From: a virus
Length of the DNA: 30,030 bases
IMG/VR virus record: IMGVR_UViG_3300026183_000027
Location: 1-30,030 of that record
Reading direction: 5' to 3' (one strand)
The position numbers and the translations under genes were made by a program. Shown piece after piece: positions 1 through 6,624 of this stretch (positions are counted from its first letter, which is position 1; each line of letters starts with the position of its first letter). The notes beneath the pieces were generated by a model that saw only the letters and a list, made by a program, of their open reading frames with translations, searched no databases and was not told where the DNA came from.

Positions 1-138
1 AGACTAATAGAGGACTTTAGTACCGATACCATAAAGAAGTATGGATATAAATACATAATAGAAGAACTACCTGAAGAAATGATAGTATCAAACTTCGTCG
101 ATAAATTGCCTAAAAAAATAATTTCCTTATTTTCTTGA
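1..138 (+). CDS. 3' fragment of the PD-(D/E)xK-like protein gene (complete copy at 29340)
   Basis: The reading frame is open from base 1 and stops with TGA at 136-138. It encodes the last 45 residues of the protein that is complete at 29340-30017, with one substitution (Asp for Asn at the codon covering base 25). It is partial only because the contig breaks here; on a circular map it is the same gene. The stop codon overlaps the TTGACA -35 box of the next promoter, so the early operon runs straight into that promoter. Confidence 0.9.
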   Translation, partial: RLIEDFSTDTIKKYGYKYIIEELPEEMIVSNFVDKLPKKIISLFS

Positions 139-151
139 CATTTGTTTTAGA
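1..151. repeat. Terminal direct repeat, left copy
   Basis: These 151 bases match 29880-30030 with one difference, G at 25 versus A at 29904. The repeat carries the 3' end of the last gene and the -35 half of the promoter that follows. The most economical reading is that a circular or circularly permuted genome was assembled with an overlap. A true short terminal redundancy cannot be excluded. The mismatch changes Asp to Asn in the encoded protein, so it is either population variation or an assembly error. Confidence 0.93.
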
Positions 152-163
152 ACTCCATATACT
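135..163 (+). promoter_or_regulatory. Strong sigma70-type promoter
   Basis: TTGACA at 135-140, a 17-base spacer, and TATACT at 158-163 give a near-perfect housekeeping promoter. The predicted start falls at about 169-171. It precedes the gene at 193 and overlaps the stop codon of the upstream gene. Its design and leader resemble the promoters at 24131-24159 (plus) and 23908-23936 (minus). Confidence 0.88.
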
Positions 164-168
164 ATAGT

Positions 169-187
169 GTTAATTAAATAAAGGAGA
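169..187 (+). promoter_or_regulatory. Shared leader motif with ribosome site (copy 1)
   Basis: GTTAATTAAATAAAGGAGA begins 6 bases after the -10 box, at the predicted transcription start, and ends in the ribosome site of the gene at 193. Near-identical leaders occur at 24166-24184 (plus) and 23900-23881 (minus), each just downstream of a promoter. It could be an operator, a 5'-end stabilising element or a translation enhancer. Confidence 0.6.
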
Positions 188-192
188 TTAAA

Positions 193-468
193 ATGAACAC
201 AAATATTAAAAACAACAAAATGGGTTTAGGTCTTAATGATAGCAATAAAAGATATATGATTAAATACAACACTTCTGATATGAATGTTTTTAAAGTAGAA
301 AAAACTTATTTACCAAATGGAAGAAGTGTAAGATTGCAATTTAAGACTATTGCTAACTTAACTGAATATCTTTATAACGATGGTTTTGAAGGTTTTAATG
401 AGTTAAGTTTAGTTGAATTTCCTCAAATGTTGGTAAATACTTTTAACGACAAAGGAACAATCTTGTAA
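193..468 (+). CDS. Hypothetical 91-aa early protein, single-gene unit
   Basis: This is an open frame of 91 codons with a strong AAGGAGA ribosome site 6 bases before the ATG. I recognise no family. The N-terminus is rich in Asn and Lys, followed by a mixed alpha/beta-looking segment containing YLPNGRSVRLQF near the middle. There is no signal peptide, membrane segment or cysteine pair. The gene has its own near-consensus promoter (135-163) and its own intrinsic terminator (498-519), which is unusual here and suggests abundant, independent expression, perhaps a host-takeover or regulatory protein (inference). On the circle it follows the early operon directly. Confidence 0.85.
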   Translation: MNTNIKNNKMGLGLNDSNKRYMIKYNTSDMNVFKVEKTYLPNGRSVRLQFKTIANLTEYLYNDGFEGFNELSLVEFPQMLVNTFNDKGTIL

Positions 469-497
469 TACCTCTTAATATCAGTTAGACAAATTAG

Positions 498-519
498 CCC
501 CTCAATCGAGGGGTTTTTT
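498..519 (+). terminator. Rho-independent terminator
   Basis: CCCCTC at 498-503 pairs with GAGGGG at 508-513 around an AATC loop, followed directly by six T (514-519). It ends the gene at 193 and isolates the early transcript from the packaging genes. Confidence 0.92.
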
Positions 520-539
520 GTAGTCCTAAATAAATTATC

Positions 540-676
540 TTTCTCAACAATATCAACACTTACAAGCATTTAGAACTCTTAGATAAGAGTTTCTTGTAGT
601 CTTTTTCCCTATAGGGTAGAAGGGTAACACCTTCCCTTTCGTTTTAATAACGAACACATAACCTTCAAATAGTGGG
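540..676 (+). other. Gene-free structured leader before the terminase genes
   Basis: No credible gene lies between the terminator and the small terminase. The stretch holds several short inverted repeats. AACTCTT 574-580 pairs with AAGAGTT 585-591; CCCTATAGGG 608-617 is self-complementary; GAAGG and CCTTC lie around 619-634; TTCGTT 638-643 pairs with AACGAA 649-654. I found no convincing -35/-10 pair. The place next to the small terminase is where many phages keep their packaging recognition site, so this could be a pac/cos region or a late leader; neither is proven. Confidence 0.45.
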
Positions 677-1045
677 GTGATTAGTTTGGCTGCAGCTAAA
701 ACAACAAAGGTTGTAAAACAACCAAAAAACAACGAAAAACTTGTTGGTGGAATAACTGGCAAGGGTTGGAAAAAAGGACAATCAGGTAATCCTAATGGAA
801 GACCTAAATCAGGTTTTGCCTTAAATGAATATATCACCGATTTGGCTAATGTAGAATTAGAAGATAAAAAGACTATGTTAGAAGCTGTTGTAGGTAAAGT
901 ATATGAAGAAGCATTAGATGGTAATATGAGTGCTATTAACTTCCTGGCAGATAGAATCTTGGGTAAACCAAGTCAAAGTATAGGGATTAAAGATGTTTCA
1001 GATGAACCAATTAAGGTATTTGATATAGATGGACTGGACGATTGA
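677..1045 (+). CDS. terS: Putative terminase small subunit (DUF5681-like)
   Basis: Predicted DNA-recognition subunit of the packaging motor. The N-terminal part holds GWKKGQSGNPNGRPKSG, the motif of DUF5681-type proteins often found just before phage large terminases. The rest is helical and ends in an acidic tail (IDGLDD). It overlaps the large terminase start by 17 bases. The start is uncertain. A GTG at 677 opens the frame, but a TTG at 686 has GGGGTGA ending 5 bases upstream and would give a protein starting MAAAKTTK; I favour the TTG. The assignment rests on the motif and on its position before the large subunit. Confidence 0.82.
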   Translation: MISLAAAKTTKVVKQPKNNEKLVGGITGKGWKKGQSGNPNGRPKSGFALNEYITDLANVELEDKKTMLEAVVGKVYEEALDGNMSAINFLADRILGKPSQSIGIKDVSDEPIKVFDIDGLDD

Positions 1046-2222
1046 TGCCACAAGGAAATCAATCCTTAAAGACCCTGCGAGATTTAAGATACTTTCTTGT
1101 GGGAGGAGATGGGGCAAATCGATGCTATCAGTATTGTTCTTACTTCATAAACCTTTTAAACCGAATGAAAGAAGATGGATTGTTTTTCCAACATATAGAC
1201 AAGCTAAGATGGTATCTTGGAGTATCCTCAAAAACATTTTTGCAAATAAAAATGTTAGTATCAATGAAACTGAATTATCTATTACACTTGATAATGGAGC
1301 AAAGATTGAGCTTAAAGGTGCAGACAGAGGCGAAGACAGTCTTCGTGGAGTGTCAGTAAATATGGTGGTTATGGATGAATATGCTTTTATGAAAGAGAAT
1401 GTATGGGGGGAAGTCATACAACCTACTTTAGCAGAAACACAAGGTAAAGCATTATTTGTTGGAACACCAAGTGGATTAAACCACTTCTATGATTTATTTG
1501 TTAAAGGACAAACTGAAGGTAGTGATTACAAGTCCTGGCAGTTTACCACATTAGATGGTGGCTTTATTTCTGAACAAGAAATAGAGAATGCCAAAAAGAA
1601 TTTAGATAAGAGAACTTTTCAGCAAGAATATGAAGCAAGTTTTCTTACTGCTGCAAATAGAGCAGCATACAATTTTAGTAGAGATATACATTGTAGAGTT
1701 ATGGAGAAGTCCCCAAGAATGTTTTGGGGAATTGACTTTGGGGTAGCATCTTACATGACTGCCTTATTAATGTGTGAAAATACTGCAGGGGAAGTTTATG
1801 TATTTGATGAGATTGGATTACAGAACTCTAACACCTTTGAATTGGCTAAGCTAATGCAGTTAAAAGGTAGAGGATTACCAGTATATCCTGACCCAGCAGG
1901 TAAGGCAAGAACTTCTAATAGTACCAAGTCTGACCATAGAATATTACAAGAGGCAGGATTTACAGTCATCAGTAAAAAATCCAACCCAACTCAAAAGGAC
2001 AGACTAAATGCCTTGAATAAGATGTTGGAAGATGCAACTGGGAAAGTAAGACTATTTATTAATCCTAAGTGTAAGAACACTATTAGAGATTTAGAACTAT
2101 GTACTATGGAGAATGGTCAAATACTAAAGACTGAAACCTTATCTCACTTCTTAGATGCTTTATGTTATCCAGTAGATTATAGATATGGATTCAAAGGACA
2201 AGCTAAGGCAATAGAATGGTAA
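1029..2222 (+). CDS. terL: Terminase large subunit (ATPase and nuclease)
   Basis: Packaging motor that translocates DNA into the prohead and cuts it. Visible ATPase features are Walker A SCGRRWGKS (23-31), Walker B VVMDEYAF with D116 and E117, and the coupling motif LFVGTPSG (142-149). The C-terminal RNase H-like nuclease shows acidic residues in GIDFG (D236), VFDEI (D260/E261) and VYPDPAG (D288). At 397 aa it is slightly shorter than many large terminases but has both domains. It starts inside the small-subunit gene and its TAA overlaps the next ATG (TAATG), suggesting coupled translation with the membrane protein and portal that follow. Confidence 0.96.
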   Translation: MDWTIDATRKSILKDPARFKILSCGRRWGKSMLSVLFLLHKPFKPNERRWIVFPTYRQAKMVSWSILKNIFANKNVSINETELSITLDNGAKIELKGADRGEDSLRGVSVNMVVMDEYAFMKENVWGEVIQPTLAETQGKALFVGTPSGLNHFYDLFVKGQTEGSDYKSWQFTTLDGGFISEQEIENAKKNLDKRTFQQEYEASFLTAANRAAYNFSRDIHCRVMEKSPRMFWGIDFGVASYMTALLMCENTAGEVYVFDEIGLQNSNTFELAKLMQLKGRGLPVYPDPAGKARTSNSTKSDHRILQEAGFTVISKKSNPTQKDRLNALNKMLEDATGKVRLFINPKCKNTIRDLELCTMENGQILKTETLSHFLDALCYPVDYRYGFKGQAKAIEW

Positions 2223-2395
2223 TGTTTTTATTAGGAATGAGTGTTGGAATTATTATTAGCATGATAAGTGCTATGGTATGGGGATACCGATTAAGTATAA
2301 AAGAAGAAGAACTAAGCAGAGAAATGATAAAGGATTTCCAGGATAGATTCTTGGAAACCGAAGAACAAAAAATTTATAAAAGGTATGAATCATGA
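2222..2395 (+). CDS. Small single-TM protein between terminase and portal
   Basis: A 57-aa frame that starts on the terminase stop (TAATG) and ends on the portal start (ATGA), so it fills the gap exactly. Residues 2-20 are hydrophobic (FLLGMSVGIIISMISAMVW), a likely membrane segment. The rest is a charged amphipathic helix rich in Glu and Lys. I do not recognise a family. The perfect end-to-end coupling argues that it is real. It could help head assembly at the membrane or have an unrelated envelope role; no function can be given. Confidence 0.72.
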   Translation: MFLLGMSVGIIISMISAMVWGYRLSIKEEELSREMIKDFQDRFLETEEQKIYKRYES

Positions 2396-3723
2396 TAATT
2401 TATAATTTAACAGAAAAGATGTTGTATGACTTGTTAATGGATACAATAGAAGAAGGATTAGAAAAAGAACATAGTGAACGAGAAAGATTGTTAGACTATT
2501 TCGAGGGTATCAATCTTGAGCACGACATTAAAGGATTCTTTGATAGTGAATCTTTATCACAAATCCCACCTATGTACATTAATCTTGTTAGAAATATTAT
2601 TAGTCGTAGAGCATTGGTATATCAACAAGCACCAGTAAGATACAACGAAAAATATACAGATGTCTTAGGCAACTTTGATTCTGTAATGAAACAATTTGAA
2701 CAGCTTACTTATCTATTAGGTACAGAAGCTTTATATACTCATTGGGACGACAATGCAAAGAAACTAAAGTACAGACCAATCCACTTCTTTACCCCATTCT
2801 TTAAACCTAATGAAGATGAACCTTTTGCTATTATGTATCAAGCAGAATCACAGCTACAAGGTAGAACAGAAGATGCTCAATATATGTTTTGGAGTAAAGA
2901 AACAGAAGATATGGAAGGCAAACACTTTATGATAAGCAGTAGAGGTGCTATTACTTCTATTGTAGAAGGGGATAGAAACCCTTATGGAGATGTCTTACCA
3001 TTTAACATAGCACATAGACACCCATTCACAAGAGATTTCTTTAGAGAAGGGGCATCAGACTTAGTAGATGGTATGAGAAGTATCAACATTATGCTTACCG
3101 AACTTGCTTTACATGGCAGATTCCAATTAGGACAACCAGTCTTTACTGGATTAGATACTGAACAACGAATCACTATGGGACAAGATAAAGCCTTAGTATT
3201 ACCTGAAGGTGCGAACTTCCAATATGCAACTCCTAATGCTAATGTCCAGGCGATGATTGAATCTACAAAGTATATGGTAGATAGTATTGCACAATCCAAC
3301 AATGTTAGAATCAACTGGGCTGATAAGAGCCAGGAAAGTGGATTAAGTAAAAAGATGTCTGAATTAGATTTAATGGATGCACTACGAAGTGATACAGAAC
3401 AAATCTATAGACCATTTGAGAAACAACAATTTAGAATTGCTAAAAGAATATGTGAAGTATCAGGTGGTATTAATCTTGGCGACCAATTCAGTATAGACTT
3501 TGCTGAAAGAGAAGTGCCTATGAGTGCCGATGAAGAAATTAAATACTATTCTTGGGCATTCCAGAACGATTTAGAAACAAGACAATCTTATTTAAGAAAG
3601 AAGAATCCTGACTTACAGGAAGAAGAAATTACAGCTATTGTGGAACAGATAGATGCTGAAAAACCACAAGAGCAAAATGAAACACAATCTATCTTTGATA
3701 GAATAGGTGAACAAGTTGGCTAA
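2392..3723 (+). CDS. Portal protein
   Basis: A 443-aa protein at the canonical portal position, right after the large terminase and before a minor head protein. It would form the ring at the head vertex through which DNA enters and to which the connector binds. The sequence shows the usual portal look: an acidic helical N-terminus, an IPPMYINLVRNIISRRALVY segment near residues 58-77, a beta-rich middle, and a Glu/Gln-rich C-terminal helix. The start ATG overlaps the preceding stop. No catalytic motif is expected. Identification is by context, length and general resemblance. Confidence 0.87.
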   Translation: MIIYNLTEKMLYDLLMDTIEEGLEKEHSERERLLDYFEGINLEHDIKGFFDSESLSQIPPMYINLVRNIISRRALVYQQAPVRYNEKYTDVLGNFDSVMKQFEQLTYLLGTEALYTHWDDNAKKLKYRPIHFFTPFFKPNEDEPFAIMYQAESQLQGRTEDAQYMFWSKETEDMEGKHFMISSRGAITSIVEGDRNPYGDVLPFNIAHRHPFTRDFFREGASDLVDGMRSINIMLTELALHGRFQLGQPVFTGLDTEQRITMGQDKALVLPEGANFQYATPNANVQAMIESTKYMVDSIAQSNNVRINWADKSQESGLSKKMSELDLMDALRSDTEQIYRPFEKQQFRIAKRICEVSGGINLGDQFSIDFAEREVPMSADEEIKYYSWAFQNDLETRQSYLRKKNPDLQEEEITAIVEQIDAEKPQEQNETQSIFDRIGEQVG

Positions 3724-4408
3724 TTTAGATTTCTATAATAAAGAAATAGAAAATATCCAACAACAGTTAATTGACAAATTGGATAACCTGGTAGTAGGGT
3801 TAGGTAGAGTAACCGATACTGAACTAATGCAGATTGCTAAGCAAATAGACTTCTTTGCAGAAATGGAAACATTAGGGTTTACTAAACTGATGAATAGAGT
3901 GGGTAAAACCTTTGATGATGAGATAGCAAGAGTATTTGCAGAACTATCTAAAAGAGAGTTAGGACAAGTGTCTGCAGCAAGTATCGATGCTTTAAGAGAA
4001 CTAAAGAACTTTGAAATGACTTATTTGACAAATGGAGTAAGACAATATTCAGACCAACTAAAGACTGCGATGCTAAGAGGGATTATAACTGGTGAGAATA
4101 ATATTCAGATAATGAATAACATTAATAGCACCTTTGGTGTGGGAACTTATATTAGTTCAAGTGAAACTTCTTTTTTGATTAATGATGCTTTCTCACGATT
4201 CAGTAATACTTCAAGAGCAAAGGCATTTGAGGAGTTTCCTGAAATAAAGTTTCAATACATTGGACCAAGCGATGGCAAGACAAGAGATGTATGCCAACGA
4301 GCATTACAAGAGCCACCACTAACAAGAGAAGAAATCAATTCTTTGGGATATATAGATTTTGGTAATAGGGGTGGATACAACTGCAGACATGACTGGGTAA
4401 GAGTATGA
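3707..4408 (+). CDS. Minor head protein (Mu F / SPP1 gp7-like)
   Basis: A minor capsid protein, about 230 aa, probably attached to the portal inside the head. The C-terminus carries the pattern seen in the Mu F/SPP1 gp7 group: GPSDGKTRDVC near residue 184, then GNRGGYNCRHDWVRV at the end. The first half is helical. It overlaps the portal 3' end. The start is ambiguous: GTG at 3707, or TTG at 3716 with AGGTGA at 3705-3710 spaced 5 bases away. The TTG gives a protein beginning MANLDFYNK and looks better placed for a ribosome site. Its stop overlaps the next ATG (ATGA). Confidence 0.8.
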   Translation: MNKLANLDFYNKEIENIQQQLIDKLDNLVVGLGRVTDTELMQIAKQIDFFAEMETLGFTKLMNRVGKTFDDEIARVFAELSKRELGQVSAASIDALRELKNFEMTYLTNGVRQYSDQLKTAMLRGIITGENNIQIMNNINSTFGVGTYISSSETSFLINDAFSRFSNTSRAKAFEEFPEIKFQYIGPSDGKTRDVCQRALQEPPLTREEINSLGYIDFGNRGGYNCRHDWVRV

Positions 4409-4869
4409 GATTAGACCAAGTAGTCAAACCTAATTCTAAAGTAATGACTAAGTTAGCACAAGATGCTATTGATAAAATTACTTTAGATGCAAGTAAAGGG
4501 AAGTTTCAGAATGGAAGAAGTGGATATTCTTACAAAAATGATACTTATAGAAAGTATAAAGCAAATAGTATGCAAGGAAAGAATGGTAAACTGAAAGCAT
4601 TTAGAAACCAATCTACCGACACACAAACTGCTTTTGTCAATATGAAACTAACTGGTAGAACTCTAAGAAGTATGAGAGCATCATCAAAACCTGATACTGC
4701 AATCATTACTTACGATAGAGGAGAAATAGTATTAGGCAATCAGAAAAGAGGATATGACATCTATGATTTGTCTAACAAAAACAAAGAATTTATAGCTGAG
4801 AGATTCAGTAAAGAACTTTTGGATAGAAACATTAAAAAGTATGTATCCAAAACAACGATAATAAAATAG
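4405..4869 (+). CDS. Putative virion morphogenesis protein
   Basis: A 154-aa basic protein translated from an ATGA overlap with the minor head gene. It contains a Tyr/Lys-rich stretch (GYSYKNDTYRKYKANSMQG) and LTGRTLRSM, a motif seen in phage virion-morphogenesis and neck-type proteins. Position between the minor head protein and the scaffold supports a head-completion or connector role. The family assignment is tentative because only a short motif is recognisable. Confidence 0.62.
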   Translation: MRLDQVVKPNSKVMTKLAQDAIDKITLDASKGKFQNGRSGYSYKNDTYRKYKANSMQGKNGKLKAFRNQSTDTQTAFVNMKLTGRTLRSMRASSKPDTAIITYDRGEIVLGNQKRGYDIYDLSNKNKEFIAERFSKELLDRNIKKYVSKTTIIK

Positions 4870-4878
4870 GAGGGCAGT

Positions 4879-5418
4879 ATGTCCGAAGAAACAAAAATAG
4901 TAGAAGAAACACAAGCAGTAGCAGAAACACCTACACAGGAAGAAAATAACGAAGTCGGTAGTTTAATTGCAGAAAGCAAGAAATATCGTACAAGAGCACA
5001 GTCAGCAGAGGCTGAGTTAAATGAACTCAAAGAAAACCTCAAACTTCAAGAAACAAAACAGCTTGAAGAAAAAGAGGAGTTTAAATCTTTGTATGAGAAA
5101 ATGAAAGAGGAAAACTCACAGTTAAAACCTGTAGTAGAACAATTTCAGATTCAAGAAAAACAAAGACGAGAACATCTGCTGTCCCAACTTTCAGATGATG
5201 ACCAAGAAATCTATGTAGACCTGCCAACGATTAAGTTGGAAAAGCACATTGAAAGATTGGGGAATAAAAAAGTGCAAATATCTGATGCCAAAGAGGTTAC
5301 TTCAAGTGGCAAGTTTGCTGAAAATGCAAAATGGTCTGATTTGTCCGAAAAAGACAGAACAGAAGCCAGGAAGAATCCTAAACTTTGGAAACAGATAGTA
5401 GATGGCTATAGAAACTAA
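4879..5418 (+). CDS. Scaffold-like protein
   Basis: Predicted internal scaffold for prohead assembly. The 179-aa protein has an acidic, Glu/Thr/Val-rich N-terminus, a long charged coiled-coil region (about residues 30-100), and a short basic C-terminus ending KLWKQIVDGYRN. This composition, together with its place immediately before the major capsid gene, is typical of phage scaffolds. No protease motif is visible here or next door, so the scaffold would leave the head without an encoded prohead protease, or be cut by an unrecognised one. The ribosome site is AGGAGGGC. Confidence 0.82.
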   Translation: MSEETKIVEETQAVAETPTQEENNEVGSLIAESKKYRTRAQSAEAELNELKENLKLQETKQLEEKEEFKSLYEKMKEENSQLKPVVEQFQIQEKQRREHLLSQLSDDDQEIYVDLPTIKLEKHIERLGNKKVQISDAKEVTSSGKFAENAKWSDLSEKDRTEARKNPKLWKQIVDGYRN

Positions 5419-5447
5419 CAACTAACTATCTTTAAGGAGATATAAAC

Positions 5448-6314
5448 ATGGCAAATGTAACAACAACAACAGCTGCTAATTTTATTCCTGAAATGTGGAG
5501 AGATGCTATCCTTGACTATGCAGAAAGAAAATTTATCCTTCGTAATCAAGTATCTGACTTCTCATCTATGGTTTCAGGTGGTGGCGACATACTAAACATC
5601 CCAAAAGTTGCTGAAGAAACAGCTGCATCTAAAAGTGCAGACACAGCAGTAACTTATTCTGCTAACACAGATGGGGTAATTCAATTATCAATGGACCAAC
5701 ATCACTACGAAGCAAAAAGAATCGAGGACATCGTAAGAGTTCAAGAATCTGCTGACCTATTCAATGCTTATGCAAAGTCAATGGGTTATGCTTTAGCTAA
5801 GAAAGTAGAAAACTACTTAGCTGTTGATGTACTTCAATCAGCTACAGGTAACGATGTTACTTTAGCTGCTGATAACACCTTCACTACTGCTTTAATCAGA
5901 GAAGGCTTACAAAAAATGCTTGATGCAGGATTTGACTACACAGATGGCGAATCATTCTTATATGGTTCTCCTGCTGCTTATATGTCATTACTTTCTTTAG
6001 GTGACTTCACAGAAGCACAAAAAAGAGGCGATGATGCAAATCCATTAGTATCAGGTAATGTAATCCAGGCTTATGGTTTAAGCTGTTATCCTTCAGTAGA
6101 CTGGGATGACGATGGTGGTACTGGTGATGAAACAGCAACTATCTTTAACAGAAATTCTGTGTACTTTGCACAGCAATTAGCACCAAGAGTTCAGTCAGCA
6201 TATGACATTGACCACTTGGCAACTTCTGTAGTAGCTGATGTACTATTCGGTGCAGCATTATCACATGCAACATCTTCAACATCATTAGGTGTTGTAAACT
6301 TCGTAAATCCATAA
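5448..6314 (+). CDS. Major capsid protein
   Basis: A 288-aa protein in the capsid position, after the scaffold, with a strong AAGGAGATATAAAC ribosome site. An HK97-type fold is expected for this position but was not tested. Visible features are an N-terminal arm (MANVTTTTAANFIPEMWRD), a flexible loop-like segment near residues 45-80 (GGGDILNIPKVAEE), and a conserved-looking alpha/beta core. G+C is slightly higher and codons look more selected than in the fibre gene, as expected for an abundant protein. A hairpin at 6337-6368 follows its stop. Confidence 0.87.
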   Translation: MANVTTTTAANFIPEMWRDAILDYAERKFILRNQVSDFSSMVSGGGDILNIPKVAEETAASKSADTAVTYSANTDGVIQLSMDQHHYEAKRIEDIVRVQESADLFNAYAKSMGYALAKKVENYLAVDVLQSATGNDVTLAADNTFTTALIREGLQKMLDAGFDYTDGESFLYGSPAAYMSLLSLGDFTEAQKRGDDANPLVSGNVIQAYGLSCYPSVDWDDDGGTGDETATIFNRNSVYFAQQLAPRVQSAYDIDHLATSVVADVLFGAALSHATSSTSLGVVNFVNP

Positions 6315-6336
6315 TTGGACTAACGAAAATCGGTTA

Positions 6337-6368
6337 AATATGGGGCTAATTTCGGTTAGCCCTATATT
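6337..6368 (+). terminator. Hairpin after the capsid gene
   Basis: Bases 6337-6349 pair with 6356-6368 (13 pairs including one G-T) around a six-base loop, TTTCGG. There is no good T run after it, so it may be a weak terminator or a 3'-end stabiliser that raises capsid mRNA over the fibre genes downstream. Confidence 0.6.
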
Positions 6369-6399
6369 ACCATTAAATATTAATTTGAAGGGGATTTAG

Positions 6400-6624
6400 A
6401 TGCCATTATACGATTATAAATGCAGTTGTGGTAAACAATTTGAAACACTACAAAGTATGCATGATGATAAATTAGTGAAATGCAACCAAAGTATCCAAGA
6501 ATGTGATGGAAATGGAACTTTGACAAGACTTATAGGCAAACCTGCCATATTTTCTGATGACATCGGTAGAGGTCATAAACGAATGAAAGACAAAGATTTA
6601 TATAAGGAATTAGAAATTGAGTAG
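6400..6624 (+). CDS. FmdB-type zinc-ribbon protein
   Basis: A 74-aa protein beginning MPLYDYKCSCG, close to the MPxYEYxCxxCG start of FmdB-family putative regulatory zinc ribbons. Cysteines at 8, 10, 28 and 35 could bind one zinc ion, although the first pair is CxC where CxxC is usual. The LTRLIGKPAI segment also matches the family pattern. A leader with AAGGGGATTTAG precedes the ATG. It sits between capsid and fibre; its role there is not known. It could be a structural or regulatory accessory. Confidence 0.72.
   Translation: MPLYDYKCSCGKQFETLQSMHDDKLVKCNQSIQECDGNGTLTRLIGKPAIFSDDIGRGHKRMKDKDLYKELEIE

Noticed and set aside
553-837. Minus-strand frame before and over the small terminase
   Set aside because: It overlaps the structured leader and the terminase start, lacks a ribosome site, and is Pro/Phe-rich in the manner of an antisense frame.
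1042-1359. Alternative plus-strand frame inside the large terminase
   Set aside because: It is in another register of a gene with clear Walker and nuclease motifs, and has no independent support.
4025-4051. TTGACA with a TATTCA 15 bases on, inside the minor head gene
   Set aside because: The spacer is too short and it lies within a coding sequence, with no gene start near.
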